Source of the DNA: Colwellia sp.
GTDB taxonomy: Bacteria; Pseudomonadota; Gammaproteobacteria; Enterobacterales; Alteromonadaceae
Reading direction: 5' to 3'
Length of the DNA stretch: 64,000 bases
NCBI GenBank assembly: GCA_013215385.1
Contig: JABSOY010000014.1
Span: forward strand, 62,001-126,000
Shown here: positions 1 to 9,216 of the stretch, in pieces
How positions within the stretch are numbered: the stretch's first letter is position 1
How the letters are laid out: each line of letters begins with the position of its first letter
Position numbers and translations under genes: made by a program
Notes under the pieces: model-generated
What the model was told of the DNA's origin: nothing
Seen by the model: the letters and a program-made list of their open reading frames with translations, nothing else
Database searches by the model: none

Positions 1-2857
1 AGGCAAACAATATATCCGTCATTGCAACAGTGCTTGCTGGGCTAGCAGCTAAGGTAATTAATTCGTTTTCATCTCGGCCACCTTTGTCTAGCGGTAAACC
101 TTTATTCCAGTTATTTAGCTCGAAAGTGAAATCAACTAGGTTATACCAATCACCTGCGTCGTAAGTATTTCGGTCTAAAGATTTAGAACGTAGGAAGTCG
201 CCCCCCATTTGTAAAAACGGAATACCTTGTGACAATAATACAATTGATTGAGATATATTCTGTGCACGAACTCGTTCGCTATTAGCCATTGCTGGGCTCA
301 ACTTAAACTGTAGGTTATCCCATAAGGTTTCATTATCGTGCTTTGATACATAGTTAATCACATCTGCAGGGTCTTTTGCATACATACCAAAAGCACTACC
401 AGCGGCGTCTGTGCCGTTGAAGTTTTTCAATACATAGTCAGTTAACGTGCCTGCCATACCTAACTTAACAATGTCTTGTTGCTGAAATGGATAATCTGAA
501 TCACTTTCGTTATTAAATAAAGTCGCATTGCGAATACCGTCACGAAGACGATCGTTAAAAGTGGCTATTTCTGTGCCCGCCATATTTGCTTGATCGGCGC
601 GTTCGAAACCACGTGAGTCTTTATACCAGCCTTCACCATAAAAATGATTGTCAGGGTCAATCGCTTGCACGGCATCGCGCGCTGCTAACATCTGTGTTTT
701 AGAAGCTTGGCTCATGATATCGAAGCGAAACCCGTCAAACTGATATTGCTCTGTCCACTGTTTTAACGAGTCAACCATCAACTTGTCCATCATGCGATGT
801 TCAAGGGCGGTATCACTACAACATGTGCTATTTTGCACCGCGCCAGTATTAACGTCGCGACTGTGATAATAGCCAGGTACAAACTTATCTAGTACCGAGT
901 TATCCCATAAACCAGCAGAGTTGGTATGGTTATAAACAACATCTAAGACCACACGTAACCCAATGTCGTGCAATGACTTGATCATCGCTCGCATTTCTTT
1001 AATGCGTGTTACGCCGTCAGGGTTTGAAGCATAGATACCGTCAGGTACATTAAAATGTTTAGGATCATAGCCCCAATTAAAGCTATCGGTATTACGCATC
1101 GCTTCGGTCAGTAAAGCAACATCGTTTGAGAAAGGTGAATAACTTTCAAAAACCGAACGCAAGCTTTGCTCGTCAATACCTTGATAACAAGGCGGTGCTT
1201 TAGAATCTATTTTACATAATGCTAATACCGTACTGTCCAAATCGATAATTTTTGCGGGATCTTCATTAATAGTAGCGATATCGTTAGCAGGCAACATATG
1301 AAAATGCGTTAAGCCGTTAGCAACTAACTTTTGTAAATGCTGCATAGGCGCAGATTCTATTTCGGTAAAGGCTAAGAACTTGCCTCTATTCTCAACAGAG
1401 GTACTTTCATCTTGTGCACTAAAGTCACGAATATGTCCTTCGTAAATTACCGCGTCTTCATAGTTTTCAATAGTTGATACTGAGTGGTCTTCCCAACCTT
1501 CAGGTTGCAAGTCTTCATCTGATAAATTAACAAACTGAGAATACTCACCATTGGTTGATAAACTTACCGAGTAAGGGTCAGTACTTTCTATTTCTTCAAT
1601 CGCTTTATTTTGTGGATGATAAAGTGTTAATGCTAAACGATAGAATTGACGGTCTAGACTTGTATCTCCGGTATAACTCCATATACCTGTCATTGAGTCT
1701 TCAGTCATATCATGGCTTGAAACCATGTCTTTATTTGCATCATAAATATTTAATTTAAGATCTTGCGCAGTTGGCGACCAAACAGAAACTTTAATAGTGC
1801 CATTTTCATAAACAACGCCTAAGGTTGCTTCATCGGCATCCATTTCGCCTTTGGTATAAAGATCATCAAGTACTAAATCAGCTTGCACATACGTTGCCGC
1901 AACAGCAAGCCCTTCCGCGTCATAACCAACTAACACTAACTGGTTTTTAGCGATAGCTTTTGCTTCTTCAACTGACCAATCACCAGAAAAAGCAGACCAA
2001 TCAGCAACTAAAGGCGCTGCTGATTTTTGTTGGTCGGTTAAATTAACTTGCGTTAACTCAACAACCGTTCCGGTAATAATATCTTGATTATTTTCATCTC
2101 CGCCAATACCTGCGGCAGCTGAATGATGTAATTTAACCGCTGTTACCAGCTCAAAGTTAACATCCCAGGTAAAAGTATTGCTATCAATCCAATGTGCTGA
2201 AAAGTCATTTATTGCTAACGATTGTTTGCCTAATGATACAACAGGATATTCAAAAATTGAGGCGACACCTGAAAAGGTAAAGTTCATCCGTTGGTATGTT
2301 TCATCATCTTGTAACAGCGGCATTTTAAAATCACCACCGCCAAATTCTTTGCCTGCGTCATCAGTGCCTTTATGAATAATAAAGTGACCACATTCATTGT
2401 GATCTTCTTTAAGATTTAATAGCCAATACGCGCCGTAGACAGGATCAACCCCGGTATGTGATAAACCATCACTCCAGCCAGCTGCTAAAGAATCTTCAGC
2501 ATAAGCGTCACATTCGTCACTATTCCAGTTATGCATTTTGTGGTCGTCGTATTCACCGTCAGCGCGTTTATAAAACAATAACGCCTGATTTTCTGCCGGG
2601 AAAATAACCGGCGCCGGTGCATTTGGATCGATACCAACCACACAAGATTCATTTAATGCATCAGGCACTGTTGGTGCAGGACAGACAATAGGCTCAGGCT
2701 CGACACAACTTATACCGGCAGCGTCTGCAATCATAGGTACATTACAACTAAGTAGTTCTTGGCCTGGCTCGGCAGAATCTGAACCACCACACGCGGCAAG
2801 TACTATTGATAAAAGTGCTAAGACAATAATTCTTAACACCGATTTTTGACTAAACAT
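1..2857 (-). CDS. Pullulanase-type GH13 lipoprotein, 3' part outside window
   Basis: Secreted, outer-membrane-anchored debranching enzyme expected to cleave alpha-1,6 linkages in pullulan or branched maltodextrins. The frame is open from the ATG at 2857 to the window edge (952 codons). The protein starts with a lipoprotein signal (lipobox LAAC, then GGSD). It continues with a pullulanase-type carbohydrate-binding (PUD) region at about residues 75-170, an N-terminal beta-sandwich (WSPTAQDLKL), and the GH13 barrel. The GH13 residues are all present: DVVYNHT, the nucleophile D713 in DGFRFD, the acid/base E742 in GEGW and D841 in KHDNETLW. It follows the TonB-dependent receptor gene on the same strand after 132 bp and is probably in its transcript. 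The C-terminal 400-500 residues are presumably beyond position 1. It is a paralogue of the lipoprotein at 6412-9207. Family is certain; exact substrate is inferred. Confidence 0.93.
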   Translation of the reverse strand, partial: MFSQKSVLRIIVLALLSIVLAACGGSDSAEPGQELLSCNVPMIADAAGISCVEPEPIVCPAPTVPDALNESCVVGIDPNAPAPVIFPAENQALLFYKRADGEYDDHKMHNWNSDECDAYAEDSLAAGWSDGLSHTGVDPVYGAYWLLNLKEDHNECGHFIIHKGTDDAGKEFGGGDFKMPLLQDDETYQRMNFTFSGVASIFEYPVVSLGKQSLAINDFSAHWIDSNTFTWDVNFELVTAVKLHHSAAAGIGGDENNQDIITGTVVELTQVNLTDQQKSAAPLVADWSAFSGDWSVEEAKAIAKNQLVLVGYDAEGLAVAATYVQADLVLDDLYTKGEMDADEATLGVVYENGTIKVSVWSPTAQDLKLNIYDANKDMVSSHDMTEDSMTGIWSYTGDTSLDRQFYRLALTLYHPQNKAIEEIESTDPYSVSLSTNGEYSQFVNLSDEDLQPEGWEDHSVSTIENYEDAVIYEGHIRDFSAQDESTSVENRGKFLAFTEIESAPMQHLQKLVANGLTHFHMLPANDIATINEDPAKIIDLDSTVLALCKIDSKAPPCYQGIDEQSLRSVFESYSPFSNDVALLTEAMRNTDSFNWGYDPKHFNVPDGIYASNPDGVTRIKEMRAMIKSLHDIGLRVVLDVVYNHTNSAGLWDNSVLDKFVPGYYHSRDVNTGAVQNSTCCSDTALEHRMMDKLMVDSLKQWTEQYQFDGFRFDIMSQASKTQMLAARDAVQAIDPDNHFYGEGWYKDSRGFERADQANMAGTEIATFNDRLRDGIRNATLFNNESDSDYPFQQQDIVKLGMAGTLTDYVLKNFNGTDAAGSAFGMYAKDPADVINYVSKHDNETLWDNLQFKLSPAMANSERVRAQNISQSIVLLSQGIPFLQMGGDFLRSKSLDRNTYDAGDWYNLVDFTFELNNWNKGLPLDKGGRDENELITLAASPASTVAMTDILFA

Positions 2858-2989
2858 AACATTTACTCCAAAGAGATAATTGGCGAGTTATTACCGAAAT
2901 TAATACCGAAATGATTAGATTGTTTTTATTTGCAAATATAATTTCATTCATTTTAATAACTCATGGCTAATAACTTAAATTAACGGGCT

Positions 2990-5900
2990 CTATAACGCGT
3001 ACGTCATACCTAAAAAGATCTGACGACCAAAGTACTGAATGGTGCCTGTTTGGCTTTGTACGCCAAAGTAACTTTGGGTCGGTTCATCAGTGAGATTGTT
3101 CACCTGAAAAACAATGCCTAAATTGTCAGTAACTTGATAAGAAGCCTGATAGTCAATCACCAATTCATCATCATAATTAACGGTTTGTGCTTCCACCGCG
3201 ACTTGCTCTGAGACAAATTCATCGCGATAACGTGCACTCAAGCGTGTTTCAAAACCTTCATAAGCCCAAAAAAATGTGCTTTGAAAAACATTTTCAGATA
3301 AACCCGGTAAAGAAATAGGTAAATCTTGCTGACCTAATTTTGAAATTTGTTGAATTTCACTTTTGGTATGTGAATAACTTGCACTAAGCCCTAAGCCAGA
3401 CCATAAGTCAGGTAAGAATGAAAAAACTTGGGTGTAAGTCAGTTCAAGCCCTTTTATATAACCGCCTTTATCGTCATTAAATGCCGTTTCAAAATTCCCA
3501 TTGCGAATTTCTAATGGCACGCCACTTAATGGATCAATATACTCGTCAGGTACGATCAAGCCATTACCAGCAAAGTCATATTCGCTGATTGTTTGCGTAA
3601 CAATACCTGCCGACTTTATATCTTTGTAAAAGAGTGCAAAAACAAAGGTACCATCAGATTCGGTAAAGTATCTTTCATAGGAAATGTCATATTGATTGGC
3701 ATAAAACGGCTTTAAATGCGGGCTATTTTTAGCGTTACCACTTATTTCAGCATAAGTACCACTATCAGTGGTCACCTTGTTAATATTGACACTACTGTTT
3801 GAAGCTAGTCGGTCAATATTAGGCCGACTCATGACTTTCGCCGCGGCAAAACGTATTTGATCATCATCACTTAGATGAAAATTTAAATTCATTTGAGGTA
3901 AGTAATCTGTATAGGTATTACTGATAATACTTGGTGCATATTTTTGGTTGACCAGCCCTGCGTCATCGGTAATAAATTGTGCGCCTAAAGCCGAATTAGC
4001 GTGCACAATAGGGTTGCCGTTGGCATCAAGAACATCTTCACCATAAGCGTCTTTTTCAGTAATTAAACCAACATCTTGTAATGACGTTGACGCTTGTTTT
4101 GTTCTCACGACACGAACACCAAGGTTACCCGTTACTGAGATGTCACCAATTTCAGTATCAATATTTGCCATGATATAAGCCGCGAAAATATCTTCAAAGA
4201 CTTGGCCACTTTCTTTCATGGTCCAGTCTGAATTTTTACCTAATGGGTCACCGTTGATAACACCATTGGCAGCACTGCCCCAGGTTTGAACCGGTTGAGG
4301 CACGCCATCAGGGAACCATGCATTCAACACGGCATCTTGATCAAGTGCTAAATAGCTTGGAAAATAAGAAAAGTCGCCCTGCCAGTCAACCACTGAGACC
4401 ATATCTTCTGTGAGCCTTAAAGGTTGCTCTAAGGAATTAAAACCACTGTCGCTACCAAATTCAAAAACTGAACGGTCGTTGCTGTATTCTCTTTCTGAGT
4501 AACGAGCACCAAATTCAATAGAAGAAATATAATTTGTTTCAAGAGAGTATTGAAAATCAACACGAGCAGCAGTAACTTCATCAGAGTTTATATAAGGATA
4601 AATGCCGTATTTTGTTACCATGACACGGTTAATATCCGTTAACGCATCGGCTTGATTTAAACTAACATCGGGTAAATCTAAGCCGTTTAATAAGTAGTTT
4701 ATTGAAACATTGTTATCAAATTTAGGCTCCGCAGCATTGGCATCATCTGATACTAATGACCAAAGCAAGCCATTTCTAAAATCACTTGTCGCTGATGAAT
4801 ATGATAAATCTACCGACATAGCTAAGTTGTCGGTAATTTGCCAATCTGCGTTTATACCGAAACTTTTTACTTCGTCAGAATCGCTATTGTCATCATTAAC
4901 GACTTCAACACGGGTCGAACTATTAGAGGTTCTATTAAACGTACCGCCAATGACTGAATTGTCGGCAATAGTTGCATTACCTATAGCGGCTTGGCCACCA
5001 TCTAATTTGACCCGATAACCACGGGCAAATTCTTCCGAATCAAACTTAGAATAAAAACCATCAAGTTTCAGGGTGAAATTATCGACTGGCTGCCATTCAA
5101 GGGTAGCAACGTAACCGTCACGCGTTTCTTCACCCCCTTTGTGTTGTAGCTCAAAACCTTCACTGACATATTCTTTAGCAAGGTGAGCGCCGTCTTCTTT
5201 GGTCGGCCCATTCGTATCGTTTTCTAAGGCGTCTACATCTCTTAACTTACTGTAGTTAAGTCCAACAAATTGCGTCGTTGCACTTGGCTGAAATAAACGG
5301 GCATAACCAAGGGCAATACCAAAAGTATCATCAGCAAATTTACCTTGATATGACACACTAAAACGATGGCCTGTTGAGGTAGCATCAGGAACGTCACTGG
5401 CTAAATCGTTGTACATACCACGCGCATTAATATTGAAAGAATGCTGTTTTTTATTGTGCAACGGACTAGCCGTTTTTAATTCAACCGTACCAGCCACGCC
5501 ACCTTCAATAAGTGAAACTTTCGGTGATTTAAAAACTGAGGCTTGTGAAATAAGCTCTGAAGGGTACTGGTCGAATTCAACACTACGTTGACCGCTGGTG
5601 GATACTTGCTCGCGGCCGTTTAAGGTGGTGGATACAAAACCACCTGACATACCTCGAATATTAATTTCGGCAGCTTGCCCACCTGTTCTTACCGCAGAAA
5701 TACCCGGTAACCGCGTTAAAGCATCAGCCATTGATACGTCAGGTAGTGCCCCGAGATCATCGGCCGTTAGTTGCTCTGATACGGTATCTGCAAAACGTTT
5801 CTGATTGATAGATTCAATAAGCGAACGTCTAAAACCAGTAACTTCAATAACTTCAATTTTTGGTTCAGCATTATTTTTTACGCCGACTTTTTCTGGTTGT

Positions 5901-6004
5901 GATGTAGTTTCCACCGCTTCTTGAGCATAAATCAGCCCAGAAGACATCATAAAACCACAGGAAAGTAAGGCTATTGAAAGCTTACTCGGCTTAAATGTAC
6001 GCAT
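2990..6004 (-). CDS. TonB-dependent receptor, probable maltodextrin importer
   Basis: Outer-membrane active transporter of 1004 residues, the usual size for carbohydrate TonB-dependent receptors of Alteromonadales and Caulobacterales. A signal peptide (about residues 1-27, ending at IYAQ) is followed by a short TonB-box region (IEVIEVTGFRRSL). The plug domain comes next (LPDVSMADALTRLPGISAVR, then INIRGM), then the 22-strand barrel, ending in an aromatic-rich last strand (FLGMTYAL). An AGGGGA-type ribosome site lies about 8 bases before the ATG. The gene is flanked by two pullulanase-type genes, and a LacI-type palindrome lies 112 bp upstream of its start, so uptake of alpha-glucan oligosaccharides is the natural inference. 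The sequence alone does not prove the substrate. Confidence 0.93.
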   Translation of the reverse strand: MRTFKPSKLSIALLSCGFMMSSGLIYAQEAVETTSQPEKVGVKNNAEPKIEVIEVTGFRRSLIESINQKRFADTVSEQLTADDLGALPDVSMADALTRLPGISAVRTGGQAAEINIRGMSGGFVSTTLNGREQVSTSGQRSVEFDQYPSELISQASVFKSPKVSLIEGGVAGTVELKTASPLHNKKQHSFNINARGMYNDLASDVPDATSTGHRFSVSYQGKFADDTFGIALGYARLFQPSATTQFVGLNYSKLRDVDALENDTNGPTKEDGAHLAKEYVSEGFELQHKGGEETRDGYVATLEWQPVDNFTLKLDGFYSKFDSEEFARGYRVKLDGGQAAIGNATIADNSVIGGTFNRTSNSSTRVEVVNDDNSDSDEVKSFGINADWQITDNLAMSVDLSYSSATSDFRNGLLWSLVSDDANAAEPKFDNNVSINYLLNGLDLPDVSLNQADALTDINRVMVTKYGIYPYINSDEVTAARVDFQYSLETNYISSIEFGARYSEREYSNDRSVFEFGSDSGFNSLEQPLRLTEDMVSVVDWQGDFSYFPSYLALDQDAVLNAWFPDGVPQPVQTWGSAANGVINGDPLGKNSDWTMKESGQVFEDIFAAYIMANIDTEIGDISVTGNLGVRVVRTKQASTSLQDVGLITEKDAYGEDVLDANGNPIVHANSALGAQFITDDAGLVNQKYAPSIISNTYTDYLPQMNLNFHLSDDDQIRFAAAKVMSRPNIDRLASNSSVNINKVTTDSGTYAEISGNAKNSPHLKPFYANQYDISYERYFTESDGTFVFALFYKDIKSAGIVTQTISEYDFAGNGLIVPDEYIDPLSGVPLEIRNGNFETAFNDDKGGYIKGLELTYTQVFSFLPDLWSGLGLSASYSHTKSEIQQISKLGQQDLPISLPGLSENVFQSTFFWAYEGFETRLSARYRDEFVSEQVAVEAQTVNYDDELVIDYQASYQVTDNLGIVFQVNNLTDEPTQSYFGVQSQTGTIQYFGRQIFLGMTYAL

Positions 6005-6115
6005 AATTTTTTCCCCTAATGTTCATCCATGAAATATTTTTATTGTCAGTTTTCTAACTAACTTTCATTATTTATCTTCCTAATATAAGGGGTGGATTTT
6101 TCTATAGATATGCTT

Positions 6116-6129
6116 TGCATACGTATTCA
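6116..6129. promoter_or_regulatory. LacI-type operator 1 (probable MalR site)
   Basis: TGCATACGTATTCA, a 14-bp palindrome with one mismatched pair and the central CG typical of LacI-family operators. It is the exact reverse complement of the copies at 6294 and 10409; with site 2 the identity extends to 17 bp. It lies 112 bp upstream of the TonB-dependent receptor start. The LacI regulator at 14223-15242 is the obvious candidate binder (inference). Confidence 0.75.
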
Positions 6130-6293
6130 ATAGTGCTGAAAAAACCAAACACTTTGTTAACATGGAGAAAGCTAAGAACATCTAGATTACGACTAATAAG
6201 CCGCTAGCCCATTAATATCAAAGATCATCGATATCAAATAAAGAAGCAAAGTTCGAACAAAAAAACGACAAATTGTATTGGCTAATTACATTT

Positions 6294-6307
6294 GAATACG
6301 TATGCAA
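6294..6307. promoter_or_regulatory. LacI-type operator 2 (probable MalR site)
   Basis: TGAATACGTATGCA, the same palindrome in the opposite orientation to the site at 6116. It lies 105 bp upstream of the GTG start at 6412, in the promoter of the plus-strand pullulanase-type gene. An upstream TTG at 6292 would place this operator inside the coding region, which argues for the later start. The 407-bp divergent region 6005-6411 holds both operators and the two opposing promoters, and no gene that I can support. Confidence 0.75.
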
Positions 6308-6411
6308 AAAAGCGTCACAACTATTTATTGAGGGCTTTAGGGCGTAAATTAAGAGAAAACAAAGGTACCAGACGATACCTAATAAAATACTCTTACCAAA
6401 GGAAGTCAATT

Positions 6412-9207
6412 GTGCGCGTATTAATCATCTTGATCACCATATTATTAATCGCTTGTCAGCCTCAGCAGTCATCAGAGCAACAAAAAAACACCACTAAAAA
6501 ATCGCTTCAAATAAGCCAGTTTTCCGCCCACTGGATAACGCCTGATACGATTTTGGTCGCACAACAATATTCAAACGACGAAATGACATTAACGCTTTCA
6601 ATTGAGCCACCAACAGCGCAACTAAAAGTAAAAAGCTATCCGTTAACACTTAAAAAAAATGAACACGGGCTTAATAAAAAGTACCGACACTTATCAAGAT
6701 TTAACGCTTATTCCGTCGATATTAATCATCAAAAAATAAAAGCACTGTTAAAGCAGCCATTAGTCGTATTTTCTAAGACTAAAGACGATTTATTAGCTAA
6801 GGGTACCTATCTACAGACTGCAGCTTTGATAGATATACTTTATACGTCAGGAGAAAATGACGCTGATGAAGTGTCCGATTTAGGCGCTGTAATTGTCGAA
6901 AAAAATGTCCAGTTTAAATTATGGGCGCCGACCGCGAAATCCGTATCTGTATTGTTATTTGAACAAGACAAAACCCCTGCAGTACCGCATCAATTAATAA
7001 TGATTGAAGATACAAAAACTGGAATTTGGTTGGCAAAAGCTGATAAATCGTTAGCGAATAAATACTATCGTTACCAAATTGAGGTTTACCACCCTGCGAG
7101 TAAAAAAGTAGAAACGTTGATAACAACAGACCCTTATTCTTTGAGTCTTTCAACAAACAGTGAATACAGCCAAATAATTGATTTAAATGATCCAGACACC
7201 ATGCCATCTGGCTGGAAAATACAACAAGATAATCCAGTAGTAAACCCCGAAGATAATATATTTTATGAAACCCATATTCGTGATTTTAGTGCGCATGATA
7301 GCGGATTAAAAAACCAACGATATCGCGGAAAATACTTGGCGTTCACCGACCTAAATAGCCATGGGATGCGCCATTTAAAAAAGCTACGAGATGCAGGTAT
7401 TAATAGTATTCATTTATTGCCGAGCTTTGATATTGGCACGATTAACGAAGATGCTGAGCAAGTAATTGATAACCATGATTCACTCGAACGTGCCTGTCGT
7501 ATTACCAAAATTAAAGCGGTCTGTGACCTCAAAACAGATAAATCAACGAGCATCGCACAATACCTTGAAAGTCTGCCTAAACAAGGTAAACAGCAACAAG
7601 CATTAATAAGCGCCCTGCGCAGCTTTGACAACTATAACTGGGGCTACGACCCTTTCCATTACACTGTACCTGAAGGCAGTTATGCGGTGAATCCTGAAGG
7701 TAAAGCGCGCATTGTTGAGTTTCGTACTATGGTGGCACAACTCCATAATCTAGGGTTTCGGGTGATCATGGATGTTGTCTACAACCATACTCATCAAGCT
7801 GGTTTAGAGTCTACCGCCGTTTTAGATAAGATAGTGCCTAATTATTATCATCGACTCGACCCTATTACTGGTGTCGTAGAGCAATCAACTTGTTGTGACA
7901 ATACGGCAACAGAACGCGTAATGATGGAAAAGCTGATGATTGACTCATTAATCGTTTGGACCAGAGATTATAGAATTGACGGCTTTCGCTTTGATTTAAT
8001 GGCACATCAACCAAAATCAGCGATGTTAAAAGCGCGTGCACAAGTACAAAAAATTGACCCTGATAATTATTTTTATGGTGAAGGGTGGAATTTTGGTGAA
8101 GTCGCTAATAATCAACAGTTCATTCAAGCGAGTCAATTAGAGCTTGCCGGCACTTCAATAGGTACCTTTACTGACCGACTGCGCGATGCTGTTCGTGGCG
8201 GAGCCTTTAATGCGACGGGAGCTGAGATTAGAAAAAGCCAAGGCATAGGTAATGGCTTAGCAAGTTTCCCTAATGAATTACAAGTAGAAGGTCATCAGAA
8301 ATACTTAACCTCGGCCGATCAATTGAGAATTGGCTTAACGGGGAATTTAGCAAACTACCCGCTGCTAACAGCTAACGATGAAATTAAGCTGGGTAAAGAG
8401 ATCCCTTATGGCGACCAACCAAGCGGTTACGCGTTAACACCAGCAGATACCATTAACTATGTGTCAAAACACGATAATCAATCGTTATGGGACAATAATC
8501 AATATCGCATTGCTTATCACCTTGATACCCATCAAAGGGTAAGAATGCAGTTGCAAAGTTTGTCGTTTGCCTTGTTTGCCCAAGGGATCCCTTTTATTCA
8601 TATGGGCACTGAATTGCTGCGCTCAAAAGGCTTTCTTCGAGACTCCTATGATTATGGTGACTGGTTCAACAAGGTTGATTTTTCCAAGCAAGATAATAAC
8701 TACAACATTGGTTTACCTCCGGCTGAAAAAGATCAACAAAATTGGCAGATAATCTCTGATGTGATCGCAGCTAATGCCGGAAAAGATATCGTCAGCCCAA
8801 CTGACATTGCATATAGCTCGGCAGTATTTATCGACTTGGTAAAAATACGAATGTCTTCAGCACTTTTTCGCTTAACAACAGCGCAAGAAATAATCGATAC
8901 AGTTAAATTTCATAATACTGGCAGCCAACAAAAACCAGGTCTCATTGCCATGAGTATTGATGGTAGTAAATATCAGCGAAAAACAGGTAATAACTACAGC
9001 CAACTGGTGATTATTTTTAATACCACGAACAAAAACCAACTATTAGCCTACCCTAATGCTGGAACATTTAAATTGCATCCTGTTCAGCAAGGAAGTGTCG
9101 ACCGACAAGTAAAAATGAGTGTGGCTAATGGTAAAGGTTTTACCGTGCCACCATTAACAACAGCCGTTTTCGTGCAAGAAAAAAACGCTAAAATTCTAAG
9201 GAAATAA
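6412..9207 (+). CDS. Pullulanase-type GH13 lipoprotein, 931 aa
   Basis: Cell-surface or periplasmic alpha-1,6-glucan debranching enzyme. I start it at GTG 6412 because GGAAG lies 6 bases before it and the translation then opens with a clean lipoprotein signal (MRVLIILITILLIAC). The frame is open from a TTG at 6292, but that start adds a basic, non-signal extension and covers an operator. Domains: N-terminal beta-sandwich region, CBM48-like segment (LWAPTAKSVSVLLF), then the GH13 barrel. Catalytic residues are D528 in DGFRFD, E557 in GEGW and D688 in KHDNQSLW. It shares long stretches with the partial paralogue at 1-2857 (STCC motif, IDPDNxFYGEGW). It lacks the PUD region and is shorter. The stop is only 9 bp from the end of the convergent gene at 9217. 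Limit dextrinase or pullulanase activity is inferred. Confidence 0.93.
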   Translation: MRVLIILITILLIACQPQQSSEQQKNTTKKSLQISQFSAHWITPDTILVAQQYSNDEMTLTLSIEPPTAQLKVKSYPLTLKKNEHGLNKKYRHLSRFNAYSVDINHQKIKALLKQPLVVFSKTKDDLLAKGTYLQTAALIDILYTSGENDADEVSDLGAVIVEKNVQFKLWAPTAKSVSVLLFEQDKTPAVPHQLIMIEDTKTGIWLAKADKSLANKYYRYQIEVYHPASKKVETLITTDPYSLSLSTNSEYSQIIDLNDPDTMPSGWKIQQDNPVVNPEDNIFYETHIRDFSAHDSGLKNQRYRGKYLAFTDLNSHGMRHLKKLRDAGINSIHLLPSFDIGTINEDAEQVIDNHDSLERACRITKIKAVCDLKTDKSTSIAQYLESLPKQGKQQQALISALRSFDNYNWGYDPFHYTVPEGSYAVNPEGKARIVEFRTMVAQLHNLGFRVIMDVVYNHTHQAGLESTAVLDKIVPNYYHRLDPITGVVEQSTCCDNTATERVMMEKLMIDSLIVWTRDYRIDGFRFDLMAHQPKSAMLKARAQVQKIDPDNYFYGEGWNFGEVANNQQFIQASQLELAGTSIGTFTDRLRDAVRGGAFNATGAEIRKSQGIGNGLASFPNELQVEGHQKYLTSADQLRIGLTGNLANYPLLTANDEIKLGKEIPYGDQPSGYALTPADTINYVSKHDNQSLWDNNQYRIAYHLDTHQRVRMQLQSLSFALFAQGIPFIHMGTELLRSKGFLRDSYDYGDWFNKVDFSKQDNNYNIGLPPAEKDQQNWQIISDVIAANAGKDIVSPTDIAYSSAVFIDLVKIRMSSALFRLTTAQEIIDTVKFHNTGSQQKPGLIAMSIDGSKYQRKTGNNYSQLVIIFNTTNKNQLLAYPNAGTFKLHPVQQGSVDRQVKMSVANGKGFTVPPLTTAVFVQEKNAKILRK

Positions 9208-9216
9208 AATATAAAA

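Noticed and set aside
6218-6409. Minus-strand frame of 63 codons in the divergent promoter region
   Set aside because: It overlaps the operators, has no ribosome site and runs opposite to the conserved gene; it is a chance frame.
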